Shown: piece after piece, positions 40,880 through 49,926 of the stretch
How the letters are laid out: each line of letters starts with the position of its first letter
Numbering within the stretch: position 1 is the stretch's first letter
NCBI RefSeq assembly: GCF_013294065.1
Contig: NZ_JABSNM010000004.1
Location: 186,001 to 250,000 of the forward strand
Source of the DNA: Sphaerotilus uruguayifluvii
GTDB lineage: Bacteria; Pseudomonadota; Gammaproteobacteria; Burkholderiales; Burkholderiaceae_C
DNA: 64,000 nt
Direction: 5' to 3'
Program-made: the position numbers and the translations under genes
The notes under the pieces: generated by a model
What the model was told of the DNA's origin: nothing
Database searches by the model: none
Seen by the model: only the letters and a program-made list of their open reading frames with translations

Positions 40880-42619
40880 ATGCAGAAGAAACTCTTGAGC
40901 CTGCTGGTGTGTGCCGGACTCGCGTCCATGGCCCACGCCGGGGTGACCGACAAGATGATCGACAACGACGCCGCCTCGACGGGCGACGTCCTGTCCTGGG
41001 GCATGGGCCCGCAAGGCCAGCGCTACTCGCCGCTGAAGAAGATCACCACCGCCAACGTCTCGAAGCTCGTCCCGGTGTGGTCGTTCTCGTTCGGTGGCGA
41101 GAAGCAGCGCGGCCAGGAATCGCAGCCGGTCGTCTACAACGGCAAGATGTTCGTGACCGGCTCGTACTCGCGCCTGTTCGCGCTCGACGCCAAGACCGGC
41201 AAGAAGCTGTGGAAGTACGAGCACCGTCTGCCCGACGGCATCATGCCGTGCTGCGACGTGATCAACCGCGGCGCCGCGCTGTATGACAACCTGGTCATCT
41301 TCATGACGCTCGACGCCCAGATCGTCGCGCTGAACCAGGACACCGGCGAGGTGGTCTGGAAGGAAAAGATCGACGACTACCACGCCGGCTACTCCGCCTC
41401 GGCGGCTCCGCTGATCGCGGGCGGCCTGCTGCTGACCGGCGTGTCGGGCGGCGAGTTCGGCATCGTCGGCCGCGTCGAGGCGCGCAACCCGAAGACCGGC
41501 GCGCTGGTCTGGGTCCGCCCGACCGTCGAAGGCCACATGGGCTACACCTACGACAAGGACGGCAACAAGACCGAGAACGGCGTCTCCGGCGAGCAGGGCA
41601 AGACCTGGCCGGGCGACCTGTGGAAGACCGGCGGCGCCTCCACCTGGCTGGGCGGCACCTTCGATCCGAAGACCGGTCTGGCCTACTTCGGCACCGGCAA
41701 CCCGGCCCCGTGGAACAGCCACCTGCGCAAGGGCGACAACCTCTTCTCGTGCTCGACCGTCGCCATCGACGTGAAGACCGGCAAGATCGTCTGGCACTAC
41801 CAGTCCACGCCGAACGACGGCTGGGACTTCGACGGTGTCAACGAGTTCGTGACCTATGACGCCGGCGGCGGCAAGATCCTCGGCGGCAAGGCCGACCGCA
41901 ACGGCTTCTTCTACGTCATCGACGCGAAGAACGGCAAGCTCGAGAACGCCTTCCCCTTCGTCAACAAGATCACCTGGGCCACCGGCATCGACCTGAAGAC
42001 GGGCCGCCCGAACTTCACGCCGGACGGCCGCCCGGGCGATCCGACCGAAGGCGCCGATGGCAAGAAGGGCAAGTCGGTCTTCACCGCCCCGTCCTTCCTG
42101 GGTGGCAAGAACCAGATGCCGATGGCGTACAGCCCGGAAACCAAGCTCTTCTACGTTCCGGCGAACGAGTGGGGCATGGAGATCTGGAACGAGCCGATCA
42201 CCTACAAGAAGGGTGCCGCCTACCTGGGCGCCGGCTTCACGATCAAGACGCTGGATGACGGCCCGATCGGCCACCTGCGCGCGGTCGACCCGAAGACCGG
42301 CAAGGTCGTCTGGGACGCGCCGAACAACGCTCCGCTGTGGGGCGGCGTGCTGACCACCGCCGGCAACCTGGTCTTCTGGGGCACCCCGGAAGGCTACCTG
42401 CAGGCGGCAGACGCCAAGACCGGCAAGATCGTCTGGAAGTTCCAGACCGGCTCCGGCGTCGTGGCGCCCCCGATCACCTGGGAAGACGGCGGCGAGCAGT
42501 ACATCGGCGTGGCGTCCGGCTGGGGCGGCGCGGTCCCGCTGTGGGGCGGCGACGTGGCCAAGAAGGTCAACTACCTCGAGCAGGGCGGCTCGATGTGGGT
42601 CTTCAAGCTCGCCAAGTGA
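40880..42619 (+). CDS. PQQ-dependent alcohol dehydrogenase, lanthanide type
   Basis: 579 residues with signal peptide ([18 protein letters not shown]). It is an eight-bladed propeller quinoprotein of the methanol/ethanol family, periplasmic, passing electrons to a cytochrome c. PQQ-site residues are visible: vicinal disulfide Cys124-Cys125, Glu192 (GGEFGI), Asn274 (GTGNPAPW), catalytic Asp316 and Arg340. Two residues after the catalytic Asp is Asp318 (GWDFDGVNE), the extra acidic ligand found in lanthanide-dependent XoxF/PedH enzymes and replaced in calcium MxaF/ExaA enzymes. No heme domain is fused and no cytochrome gene is adjacent. A sigma-54 promoter precedes it. XoxF versus PedH/ExaF subgroup is not resolved by eye. 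Confidence 0.92.
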   Translation: MQKKLLSLLVCAGLASMAHAGVTDKMIDNDAASTGDVLSWGMGPQGQRYSPLKKITTANVSKLVPVWSFSFGGEKQRGQESQPVVYNGKMFVTGSYSRLFALDAKTGKKLWKYEHRLPDGIMPCCDVINRGAALYDNLVIFMTLDAQIVALNQDTGEVVWKEKIDDYHAGYSASAAPLIAGGLLLTGVSGGEFGIVGRVEARNPKTGALVWVRPTVEGHMGYTYDKDGNKTENGVSGEQGKTWPGDLWKTGGASTWLGGTFDPKTGLAYFGTGNPAPWNSHLRKGDNLFSCSTVAIDVKTGKIVWHYQSTPNDGWDFDGVNEFVTYDAGGGKILGGKADRNGFFYVIDAKNGKLENAFPFVNKITWATGIDLKTGRPNFTPDGRPGDPTEGADGKKGKSVFTAPSFLGGKNQMPMAYSPETKLFYVPANEWGMEIWNEPITYKKGAAYLGAGFTIKTLDDGPIGHLRAVDPKTGKVVWDAPNNAPLWGGVLTTAGNLVFWGTPEGYLQAADAKTGKIVWKFQTGSGVVAPPITWEDGGEQYIGVASGWGGAVPLWGGDVAKKVNYLEQGGSMWVFKLAK

Positions 42620-42650
42620 TCACGGCGTGATCCCGGCGTGATCCGGATGC

Positions 42651-42677
42651 GGATCCTGCAGTGCTCCTGCAGGATCC
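42651..42677 (+). repeat. Perfect 11 bp hairpin downstream of the PQQ dehydrogenase gene
   Basis: GGATCCTGCAG and CTGCAGGATCC form an 11 bp perfect stem with a 5 nt loop, 32 bp after the stop codon. No T-run follows, so it may act as an mRNA 3'-stabilising structure. Just before it, GTGATC occurs three times at 11 bp spacing (42616-42645). Confidence 0.6.
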
Positions 42678-42733
42678 CGTCGGGCGCGGCCCGGTGGCTC
42701 GTCCCCTGAGCCCGTGCCCGATCCCGGACCTCG

Positions 42734-42766
42734 AGGCCCCGCCCCACGCGGGGCCTTGTCGTTTCC
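42734..42766 (+). terminator. Intrinsic terminator after the PQQ dehydrogenase gene
   Basis: Perfect 9 bp stem AGGCCCCGC / GCGGGGCCT (42734-42742 and 42748-42756) with a 5 nt loop, followed by TGTCGTTTCC. It lies about 115 bp after the stop, behind a longer hairpin. Confidence 0.7.
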
Positions 42767-42887
42767 GGACATCAACCCGGCCGGGCGCTCCGGGCAGAAC
42801 ACGCAGCATTACCGATTTTTCGCCCTTTGGGCCTGCGGCAGACCGCCGGCAAGCTCGAGAATCTTCCGTTCAACTCCGGACGGACCG

Positions 42888-43574
42888 ATGACCCGCGCTC
42901 TCCTGCCCTCTCTTGCGCTCCTGTGCTCCGCGCTGCTGGCCGGCTGCGGCGGCGGCCACGACGACGACCGCTTCGACGTGCGGACCGGCCTGAAGAACCT
43001 GATGACCCAGCCGCGCGCGCTGACGCTGACCGGCACCAGCGGCTCGGTCGGCTACACGCTGACGCTGACGAACACGCCGCTGGCCGCCGCGGCCTATCCC
43101 CGCACCGGCACCAGCGGCGCGCGCAGCGAGCTGGTCAGCAAGCTCTGGATCAGCACCACCTCGATCGACACGGTCGACACGGTGCGCTATCTCGACGGCA
43201 ACGGCCTGGCCTTCGGCTCGACCGACGGCAGCGGCCGCTGCACCGACATCAGCTCGACGCCGTCGGTGGCGCTGCCCGGCGCGGCGCTGCGCACCCAGAG
43301 CGGCCCGCTGGCGGTCCACGAGGAATACGACGGCTGCAGCCCCGGCTCGACCCGGCTCGGCCAGGCGGCCTCGAGCTGGCGCCTGGTCGGCGAGGACAAC
43401 GACCGCTGGACGATGCTGTGCGTGCAGTCGGTGCGCATCACCTCGGCCAGCAGCCTGATCGGCATCGTCACCGAGCACTGCCACGAGATCGCCTCCGACG
43501 GCACGATCGGCGCACGCGCGCGCGCCACCGTCGGCCTGACGACCGGCGCGACGCTGACGATGCAGAACTACTGA
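42888..43574 (+). CDS. Uncharacterised lipoprotein
   Basis: 228 residues from MTRALLPSL. The signal ends in the lipobox LLAGC (Cys at about residue 19), followed by GGGHDDDR, so it is probably membrane-anchored. The rest is Ser/Thr/Gly-rich with predicted beta character and four further Cys that could form disulfides. I recognise no family. Its end overlaps the convergent lolD gene by 7 bp. Confidence 0.65.
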   Translation: MTRALLPSLALLCSALLAGCGGGHDDDRFDVRTGLKNLMTQPRALTLTGTSGSVGYTLTLTNTPLAAAAYPRTGTSGARSELVSKLWISTTSIDTVDTVRYLDGNGLAFGSTDGSGRCTDISSTPSVALPGAALRTQSGPLAVHEEYDGCSPGSTRLGQAASSWRLVGEDNDRWTMLCVQSVRITSASSLIGIVTEHCHEIASDGTIGARARATVGLTTGATLTMQNY

Positions 43575-44308
43575 ACGGCCGGGGCGCGCTCGACGATGCG
43601 CCCCTTGTCGATGCGCAGCGTGCGGTCGCAGCGCGCGGCCAGCTCCGGATCGTGCGTGACCAGCACGAAGGACGTGCCGCGCTCGCGCGCGAGCCGCAGC
43701 ATCTGCGCGAACACCGCGGTGGCGGTGTCGCGGTCGAGGTTGCCGGTGGGCTCGTCGGCCAGCACGCACGAGGGATCGGTCACCAGCGCGCGCGCGATGG
43801 CCACGCGCTGGCGCTCGCCGCCCGAAAGCTCGCCCGGCCGGTGCTCGACGCGCGCGGCCAGCCCCATGCGCTCGAGCGCCTGCGCGGCGACCCGGCGCGC
43901 CGCGGCCAGCGGCTCGCGGCGCATCAGCAGCGGCATCGCCACGTTGTCGAGCGCGCTGAACTCCGGCAGCAGGTGGTGGAACTGGTAGACGAAGCCGAGG
44001 TGGCGGTTGCGCCAGCGGCCCTGCTCGGCCGCGTCCATCGTCGACAGATCGCGCCCGGCCAGCATCACCCGGCCGCTGCTGGGCGCATCCAGCCCGCCCA
44101 GCAGGTGCAGCAGGGTACTCTTGCCCGAGCCCGACGAGCCGATGATCGCCACCGTCTCGCCGCGGCGGATCGTCAGGTCGACGCCGTGCAGCACGGTGAC
44201 GTCGGGGCCGCCGGCGCCGCCTTCGCGGAAGCGCCGCACCAGGCCGGTGGCCTGCAGCACGGGGTCGACGCGATCGGAGGAAGGATCGGATCGGAAGGGC
44301 TCATTCAT
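43568..44308 (-). CDS. lolD: Lipoprotein-releasing system ATP-binding protein
   Basis: 246 residues. Complete ABC ATPase of the MacB/LolD type: Walker [39 protein letters not shown], signature [17 protein letters not shown], Walker [12 protein letters not shown] and switch VTHD. The FHHLLPEF segment is characteristic of LolD. It releases lipoproteins from the inner membrane to LolA. It starts inside the lolC/E gene (8 bp overlap). Confidence 0.93.
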   Translation of the reverse strand: MNEPFRSDPSSDRVDPVLQATGLVRRFREGGAGGPDVTVLHGVDLTIRRGETVAIIGSSGSGKSTLLHLLGGLDAPSSGRVMLAGRDLSTMDAAEQGRWRNRHLGFVYQFHHLLPEFSALDNVAMPLLMRREPLAAARRVAAQALERMGLAARVEHRPGELSGGERQRVAIARALVTDPSCVLADEPTGNLDRDTATAVFAQMLRLARERGTSFVLVTHDPELAARCDRTLRIDKGRIVERAPAVQ

Positions 44309-45557
44309 AGCGCAGCGCCTCGGCGGGGTTGACGCGGCTGGCGCGCCAGCTCGGATACAGCGTGGCCACGAAGGCCAGCACCAGCGAGATCAGCCCGATC
44401 GGCACGATGTCGGCCGCCTGCGGGTCGCTGGGCATGCGCGAGATCAGGTAGACGCTGCTGGGCAGGAAGGAGGCCTGGAACAGCCGCTCCAGCGCCGGCA
44501 CGATCACGTCGACGTTGAAGGCCACCGCCAGCCCCAGCGCCAGGCCGGCCAGCGTGCCGATCACGCCCGAGGTCGCGCCCTGCACCATGAAGATCGCCAT
44601 GATCGAGCGGGGGCTGGCGCCCAGCGTGCGCAGGATGGCGATGTCGGCCTGCTTGTCGGTCACCGTCATCACCAGGGTCGAGACCAGGTTGAAGGCCGCC
44701 ACCGCCACGATCAGCGTCAGGATGATGAACATCATGCGCTTCTCGATCTGCACCGCGTCGTACCAGGCGGCGTTGGTGCGGGTCCAGTCGCGCACCAGGA
44801 AGGACGCGCCCAGCCGGGCGCCCAGCCGCGCCGAGACCTCGCGCGCGGCCTGCTGGTCGGCCAGGCGCAGCTGGATGCCCTGCGGGCCGCCGGTGCGGAA
44901 CAGCCGCGCCGCGTCGTCGATGTTCATCAGCACCATGGTGCTGTCGTACTCGTAGTGGCCGGCGTCGAAGATGCCCGCCACCGTCACCTGCTTGAGCCGC
45001 GGCACGACGCCCGCGGGCGTGGTCTGGCCGCCGGGCGTGACCAGCGTGATCGGGTCGCCCTCGCGCACGCCCATCGCGCGCGCCATCTGCACGCCGATCA
45101 GCACGTTCCAGCTGCCGGCCTCGAGCCGGCGCAGCGGGCCGCCCTGCAGCTGCGCGGCCAGCGGCGTGACGCCGGGCTCGTCGGCGGGCGAGATGCCGCG
45201 GATCATCGCGCCGCGCATGTCCTCGCCGCGCGCCACCAGCGCCTGCGCCGCGACGAAGGGGGCTGCCGCCTTCACCTGCGGATCCTGCGCGACCCGCTTC
45301 GCCAGCGCCTGCCAGTCATCGATGGGCTGGCCGTCGGCCGCGAAGACCTCGACATGCGCGATCACGCTGAGCATGCGGTCGCGCACCTCCTTCTGGAAGC
45401 CGTTCATCACGCTCAGCACGATGATCAGCGCCGCCACGCCGAGCGAGATGCCCAGCATCGACACGCCCGAGATGAAGGAGATGAAGCCGTTGCGGCGACC
45501 GGCGCGACCGGCGCGCGTGTAGCGCCAGCCGATGCGGATTTCGTAGGGCCAGTTCAT
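44301..45557 (-). CDS. lolC: Lipoprotein-releasing system permease (LolC/LolE family)
   Basis: 418 residues. [20 protein letters not shown] is the conserved N-terminus of LolC/LolE, followed by a first helix in [20 protein letters not shown] and a large periplasmic MacB-like domain. Three C-terminal helices follow, with [20 protein letters not shown] and the ending [16 protein letters not shown]. Only one permease gene is present, so the complex probably uses a homodimer (LolF-like) as in many betaproteobacteria. Coupled to lolD. Confidence 0.92.
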   Translation of the reverse strand: MNWPYEIRIGWRYTRAGRAGRRNGFISFISGVSMLGISLGVAALIIVLSVMNGFQKEVRDRMLSVIAHVEVFAADGQPIDDWQALAKRVAQDPQVKAAAPFVAAQALVARGEDMRGAMIRGISPADEPGVTPLAAQLQGGPLRRLEAGSWNVLIGVQMARAMGVREGDPITLVTPGGQTTPAGVVPRLKQVTVAGIFDAGHYEYDSTMVLMNIDDAARLFRTGGPQGIQLRLADQQAAREVSARLGARLGASFLVRDWTRTNAAWYDAVQIEKRMMFIILTLIVAVAAFNLVSTLVMTVTDKQADIAILRTLGASPRSIMAIFMVQGATSGVIGTLAGLALGLAVAFNVDVIVPALERLFQASFLPSSVYLISRMPSDPQAADIVPIGLISLVLAFVATLYPSWRASRVNPAEALRYE

Positions 45558-45637
45558 GGGGAGGCGATGCTACCCGATGCCGCCGGATCGCCCTTTCCCG
45601 GGGCGCGGGCCGGCGACGGCGGATAATCCGCGCCGCC

Positions 45638-46630
45638 ATGCCCGCCCCGATGACCGCCCCCTCCGCCCCTCACCTGCTGATCCCCCACGCCAGCGCCGCC
45701 TCCGAGGCCGGCGCCGCCGCGCTGAAGGTGGTGAAGCTGCCGAACCTGGCGGCGCTGCTGGCGCGGCTGCAGCCACTGGCAGACGCCGCCCCCGAGGCGG
45801 ACGCCGACGAATACAGCCTGAGCGCCCCGCACGAGCGCGCGCTGGCCGCGCTGCACGGCTGGTCGGGCGAGGACGGCCGCCTGCCCTGGGCCGCGGCCGC
45901 TGCGGCCGACGACGGCCTGCGCGCCGAGGCCGACACCTCGGGCGCGCCCTGGGGCCGGCTGACGCCGGTGCACTGGCATGTCGGCAGCGATTCGGTCACG
46001 CTGGTCGATCCGGCCGCCCTCGCGCTGGAGGAAGTCGAATCGCGTGCGCTGTTCGAGGCGGTCAAGCCCTCCTTCGACGCCGAGGGCTGGACGCTGCTGT
46101 GGGGCGCGCCGCTGCGCTGGCATGTGCGCCACGAGGCGCTGGGCGGGCTGGCCTGCGCCTCGCTGGACCGCGCGGTCGGCCGCAACCTCGACCTGTGGAT
46201 GAGCGACGCGCCCGAGGCCCGCCGGCTGCGCCGGCTGCAGGTCGAGGCGCAGATGATCTGGCACGAGCACCCGGTCAACGCCGCGCGCGAGGAGGCCCGT
46301 GCGCTGACGGTCAACTCCTTCTGGCTCGACGGCTGCGGCGCCGCGCAGCCGCGCCGGCCGCTGGCCGAGGCGGGCGTGCAGGTCGACGATCGGCTGCGCG
46401 CGCCGCTGCTGGCCGGCGACTGGGCCGCCTGGGTCGCCGCCTGGCAGGCGCTCGACGCCGGTGCGGTGGCGGCGCTGCGCGCCCGCGCCGAGGCCGGCGA
46501 GCCGGTCACGCTCACCCTCTGCGGCGAGCGCCACGCGCGCCGCTTCGGCCTGAAGCCGCGCGGCTGGCTCTCCCGACTGATGGGCGCGCCGCGCCCGGCC
46601 GACGCCACCGCCCTGCTCGCCACGCTCTGA
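45638..46630 (+). CDS. Conserved betaproteobacterial protein upstream of recJ
   Basis: 330 residues. I recognise it only as the conserved protein often found before recJ in Burkholderiales, sometimes listed as phosphoglycerate-mutase-like. Visible segments are APHLLIPHASAASEAGAAAL at the N-terminus, PWGRLTPVHWHVGSDSVTLV, WTLLWGAPLRWHVRHEAL and WHEHPVNAAREEARALTVNS. No signal peptide or membrane helix; no proven enzymatic motif. It precedes recJ by 8 bp and is divergent from lolC. Confidence 0.7.
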   Translation: MPAPMTAPSAPHLLIPHASAASEAGAAALKVVKLPNLAALLARLQPLADAAPEADADEYSLSAPHERALAALHGWSGEDGRLPWAAAAAADDGLRAEADTSGAPWGRLTPVHWHVGSDSVTLVDPAALALEEVESRALFEAVKPSFDAEGWTLLWGAPLRWHVRHEALGGLACASLDRAVGRNLDLWMSDAPEARRLRRLQVEAQMIWHEHPVNAAREEARALTVNSFWLDGCGAAQPRRPLAEAGVQVDDRLRAPLLAGDWAAWVAAWQALDAGAVAALRARAEAGEPVTLTLCGERHARRFGLKPRGWLSRLMGAPRPADATALLATL

Positions 46631-46638
46631 ATCCGACC

Positions 46639-48369
46639 ATGACCCCGCAACTCGAACTCCGCGATGTTCCGCCCCGCGCCGCCTGGGCGCTCGAGCAGGC
46701 CGGCGTGCATCCGCTGCTGGCGAGGCTCTTCGCCGCCCGGGGCGTGAGCCAGGCCGACGAGCTCGACGACGGCCTGGCCCGACTGCTGCCGCCCGACACG
46801 ATGAAGGGCACGCCGGAGGCCGCACGGCTGCTGGCCGACACGATCGAGGCGGGCCGGAACATCGTCGTCGTCGCCGACTACGACTGCGACGGCGCGACCG
46901 CCTGCGCGGTGGCGCTGCGCGGGCTGGCGATGCTGGGCGCGCGCCCCGGCACGCTGCACCATGTCGTGCCCGATCGCGCGGTGCACGGCTACGGCCTGAC
47001 CCCGCCGATCGTCGATCTGGCGCGCGTCTTCGACCCGGCGCTGCTGGTCACCGTCGACAACGGCATCGCCGGCCATGCCGGCATCGACCACGCGCACGCG
47101 CTCGGCATCCAGGTGCTGGTGACCGACCACCACCTGCCGGCGGTCGACGCCGAGGGCCGCCTCGACCTGCCCGCCGCCGACGTCATCGTCGACCCGAGCC
47201 AGCCGGGCTGCGCCTTCGGGAGCAAGGCCATCGCCGGTGTCGGCGTGATGTTCTACGTGCTGCTGGCGCTGCGCGCCGAGCTGCGCCGGCGCGGCCGCTT
47301 CGACGCGGCCAGCCAGCCGCGGCTGGACGCGCTGCTCGACCTGGTCGCGCTGGGCACGGTCGCCGACGTGGTCAAGCTCGACGCCAACAACCGCCGGCTG
47401 GTCTCGCAGGGGCTCCGGCGCATCCGCGCCGGGCGCATGCAGCCCGGGGTGGCGGCGCTCTTCGCCGCGGCCGGGCGCGATCCGCAGCGCGCCGGCTCGA
47501 CCGACTTCGGCTTCGCGCTGGGCCCGCGCCTGAACGCGGCCGGACGGCTGGCCGACATGTCGATCGGCATCGCCTGCCTGCTGTGCGACGACCCGGCGCA
47601 GGCGGCGGAGCTGGCACGCACGCTCGACGCGATCAACCGCGAGCGCCGCGACGTCGAGGCCGGCATGCGCGAGCAGGCCGCGCTGCTGCTGGAGTCGCTG
47701 ATGCCCGCGGGCACGCCGCCGCCGGCGATCGTGCTGCACGACGAGGCCTTCCACGAGGGCGTGGTGGGCATCGTCGCCGGGCGGCTGAAGGAGCGGCTGC
47801 ACCGGCCGACCTTCGTGTTCGCGCTCGGCGGCGACGGGCTGCTGAAGGGCTCGGGCCGCTCGATCCCGGGCTTCCACCTGCGTGACGCGCTCGACCGGGT
47901 CAGCAAGCGCCACCCGACGCTGCTGCGCCGCTTCGGCGGCCACGCGATGGCCGCGGGCTGCACCATCGCGCCGGAAGACTTCGACGCCTTCGCGCAGGCG
48001 CTGCAGGACATCGCCCGCCAGGAGCTGGACGAGGCCACGCTGCAGCGGCGCCTGGCCACCGACGGACCGCTGGAGCTGCGCTGGTTCGACGCCGCCACCG
48101 TGTCGCTGCTGGAGGCGCAGGTCTGGGGTCAGGCCTTCGACGCGCCGGTCTTCGTCGACGAGGTCGAGGTCGTCAAGCAGCGCCTGATCGGCGGCGACAA
48201 GCACCTGAAGCTGTCGGTGCGCCATGCCGGCCAGCTGCGCGACGCGGTCTGGTTCCACCACGCCGAGCCGGTGCCCGAGCGGGTGCGACTGGCCTACCGG
48301 CTCGCGCTCGACACCTGGCAGGGCCAGTCGCGGGTGCAGATGATGGTCGAGGCGGCCGAGCCGCTCTGA
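46639..48369 (+). CDS. recJ: Single-stranded-DNA-specific exonuclease RecJ
   Basis: 576 residues, the usual RecJ length. It degrades single-stranded DNA 5' to 3' in recombination and mismatch repair. The DHH-type phosphoesterase motifs are in order: VVADYDCDGATA, TVDNGIAGHAG and VTDHHLPA, with DHHA1-domain features GSGRSIPGFHLRDAL and RFGGHAMAAGCT. ATG at 46639 lies 8 bp after the upstream gene. Confidence 0.95.
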   Translation: MTPQLELRDVPPRAAWALEQAGVHPLLARLFAARGVSQADELDDGLARLLPPDTMKGTPEAARLLADTIEAGRNIVVVADYDCDGATACAVALRGLAMLGARPGTLHHVVPDRAVHGYGLTPPIVDLARVFDPALLVTVDNGIAGHAGIDHAHALGIQVLVTDHHLPAVDAEGRLDLPAADVIVDPSQPGCAFGSKAIAGVGVMFYVLLALRAELRRRGRFDAASQPRLDALLDLVALGTVADVVKLDANNRRLVSQGLRRIRAGRMQPGVAALFAAAGRDPQRAGSTDFGFALGPRLNAAGRLADMSIGIACLLCDDPAQAAELARTLDAINRERRDVEAGMREQAALLLESLMPAGTPPPAIVLHDEAFHEGVVGIVAGRLKERLHRPTFVFALGGDGLLKGSGRSIPGFHLRDALDRVSKRHPTLLRRFGGHAMAAGCTIAPEDFDAFAQALQDIARQELDEATLQRRLATDGPLELRWFDAATVSLLEAQVWGQAFDAPVFVDEVEVVKQRLIGGDKHLKLSVRHAGQLRDAVWFHHAEPVPERVRLAYRLALDTWQGQSRVQMMVEAAEPL

Positions 48370-49830
48370 TCAGTCCTCGAGAACGAAGCGGAAGCCCGCG
48401 TCGTCCAGGCGCTGGCTGCGCGGCGCCTCGAAGCGGCATGACGAGCGGGCCCAGCGCGCCGGTCCGGCCCAGGAGCCGCCACGCAGCACCCGGTTCACGT
48501 CGGCCGAGCCGCCGCGCGGATCGAGCGCCGGCTCGGCCAGGTAGCGGCGCTTGGCGTCCTGGCACCACTCCCAGACGTTGCCGTGCATCTGGTGCAGCCC
48601 CCAGGCATTGGGCGGCAGCGCCTGCACCGGCACCGGCCCCTCGGTGTCGCCTCCGAAGCGCATCCAGCGCGGCGAGGCGCTGTCGCCGAAATGGAAGGTG
48701 GCCCGCGAGCCGGCACGGCAGGCGTATTCCCACTCGGCCTCGGTCGGCAGCCGGGCCCGCGTGCCCGCGCCGAGCTCGTGCGCCAGCGACGGCAGGAACA
48801 GCGCCTGGATGTCGTTCCAGCTCACCGAGTCGACCGGCAGGTCCGGCCGTGCACGCCAGCGCCCCGGATCGTCGCCCAGCAGCGCCGCCCACAGCGCGCG
48901 GCTGCAGACGGTGTCGGCCAGCCAGAACCCGTGCGTCAGCGTGACCGGGTGGCGCGGCAGCTCGTCGTCGAAGCGATCGCCCGCGGCCGGCTCGGTGCCC
49001 ATCAGGAACATGCCCGGCTCGATGCGGCGCAGGCGCTGGCGCACGCCGGCGACCTCGATGTCGGCCCAGCGCCCGAATCCGTCCTCGCCCCAGGCCGCGG
49101 CCCAGGCCGGGCGCTCGTCCGCCGCGGTCAGCCCGGGCCATGACGAGACCGACGCCGGCTCCGGCGCGACCCGGCGGCCATCGCCGCGACGCAGCGGCAG
49201 CACCGCGGCCCCGGCTGCCGCCGTCGGCGCGGCAGGTGCGGAGGCCAGCGCGCCCGCGGCGAGTCCTGCATTCGCTGCCACCGCCGCGGGAGCCGCGACA
49301 GGCGTGACCGTGGCGGCAAGGGCGGCGGCGGACGACGCCGCGCCGGCCAGCGCCAGCAGCTCGTCGCCCTCGCCGAGCTGCTGGCGGATCGTCGCCACCA
49401 GGGCAGCCAGCGCCGCGGCACGGCCGGCGCCGTCGGCCAGGCGCTGCGGCTGCACGTCGAGCAGGCCGTGCAGCTCGGCCGGCAGCTCGTCCTCGTGCGG
49501 CATCGGCGTGGACCCCAGCAGAACCGGAACCACCGGCACGCGGCGCTGCAGCGCCGCGGCGATCTCCAGCCGCACCCAGTCGCGCCGGTCCTGCAGGCGC
49601 GGCCGGCCGCGGTCGTCGGCCAGATGCGGCCAGTCCGGCCCGATCAGCACCAGCAGCAGCCGACATTCCTGCATCTGCTGCTCGGCCTTCAGCCGGACAT
49701 TCTCGCCGGGCAGCAGCCCCTCGAGGCCGAGCACGACCCGGCCGGGAAAGTAGTGCAGCAGCCGCTCCAGCAGCATCCGGGCCGGATCGCGGCTGTCCTG
49801 TCGGCGATAGCTGATGACGATGGTGTTCAT
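48370..49830 (-). CDS. TIR domain fused to an FGE/SUMF1-like domain
   Basis: 486 residues. Residues 1-~130 form a TIR_2-type domain (MNTIVISYRRQDSRDPARML, LLLVLIGPDWPHLADDRGR, RRDWVRLEIAAALQRRVPVV). An Ala-rich low-complexity linker follows, then an FGE-sulfatase domain from about residue 255 (IEPGMFLMGTEPAAGDRFDD, RLPTEAEWEYACRAGSRATF, GLHQMHGNVWEWCQD, RVLRGGSWAGPARWARSSCR). Of the two active-site Cys of true formylglycine-generating enzymes, only one (Cys465) has a counterpart; the second position is not Cys. It is probably a recognition or signalling protein rather than a sulfatase activator. Confidence 0.85.
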   Translation of the reverse strand: MNTIVISYRRQDSRDPARMLLERLLHYFPGRVVLGLEGLLPGENVRLKAEQQMQECRLLLVLIGPDWPHLADDRGRPRLQDRRDWVRLEIAAALQRRVPVVPVLLGSTPMPHEDELPAELHGLLDVQPQRLADGAGRAAALAALVATIRQQLGEGDELLALAGAASSAAALAATVTPVAAPAAVAANAGLAAGALASAPAAPTAAAGAAVLPLRRGDGRRVAPEPASVSSWPGLTAADERPAWAAAWGEDGFGRWADIEVAGVRQRLRRIEPGMFLMGTEPAAGDRFDDELPRHPVTLTHGFWLADTVCSRALWAALLGDDPGRWRARPDLPVDSVSWNDIQALFLPSLAHELGAGTRARLPTEAEWEYACRAGSRATFHFGDSASPRWMRFGGDTEGPVPVQALPPNAWGLHQMHGNVWEWCQDAKRRYLAEPALDPRGGSADVNRVLRGGSWAGPARWARSSCRFEAPRSQRLDDAGFRFVLED

Positions 49831-49926
49831 GGTCGGGGCGAGCGGCGTCGACCCCGATTCTCACACCGCCGGCCCCGGCAGGCGAGCCTGTCGCAGCCCC
49901 GGGTCCGCAGGACCGCGCCGGCGCGC

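Noticed and set aside
40880-42619. Naming the PQQ dehydrogenase xoxF
   Set aside because: The lanthanide Asp is present, but XoxF, ExaF and PedH share it and no xoxG or xoxJ gene is adjacent, so no symbol was given.
42651-42677. Strong hairpin as the terminator of the PQQ dehydrogenase gene
   Set aside because: No T-run follows; the hairpin at 42734-42756 with a T-containing tail is the better terminator candidate.
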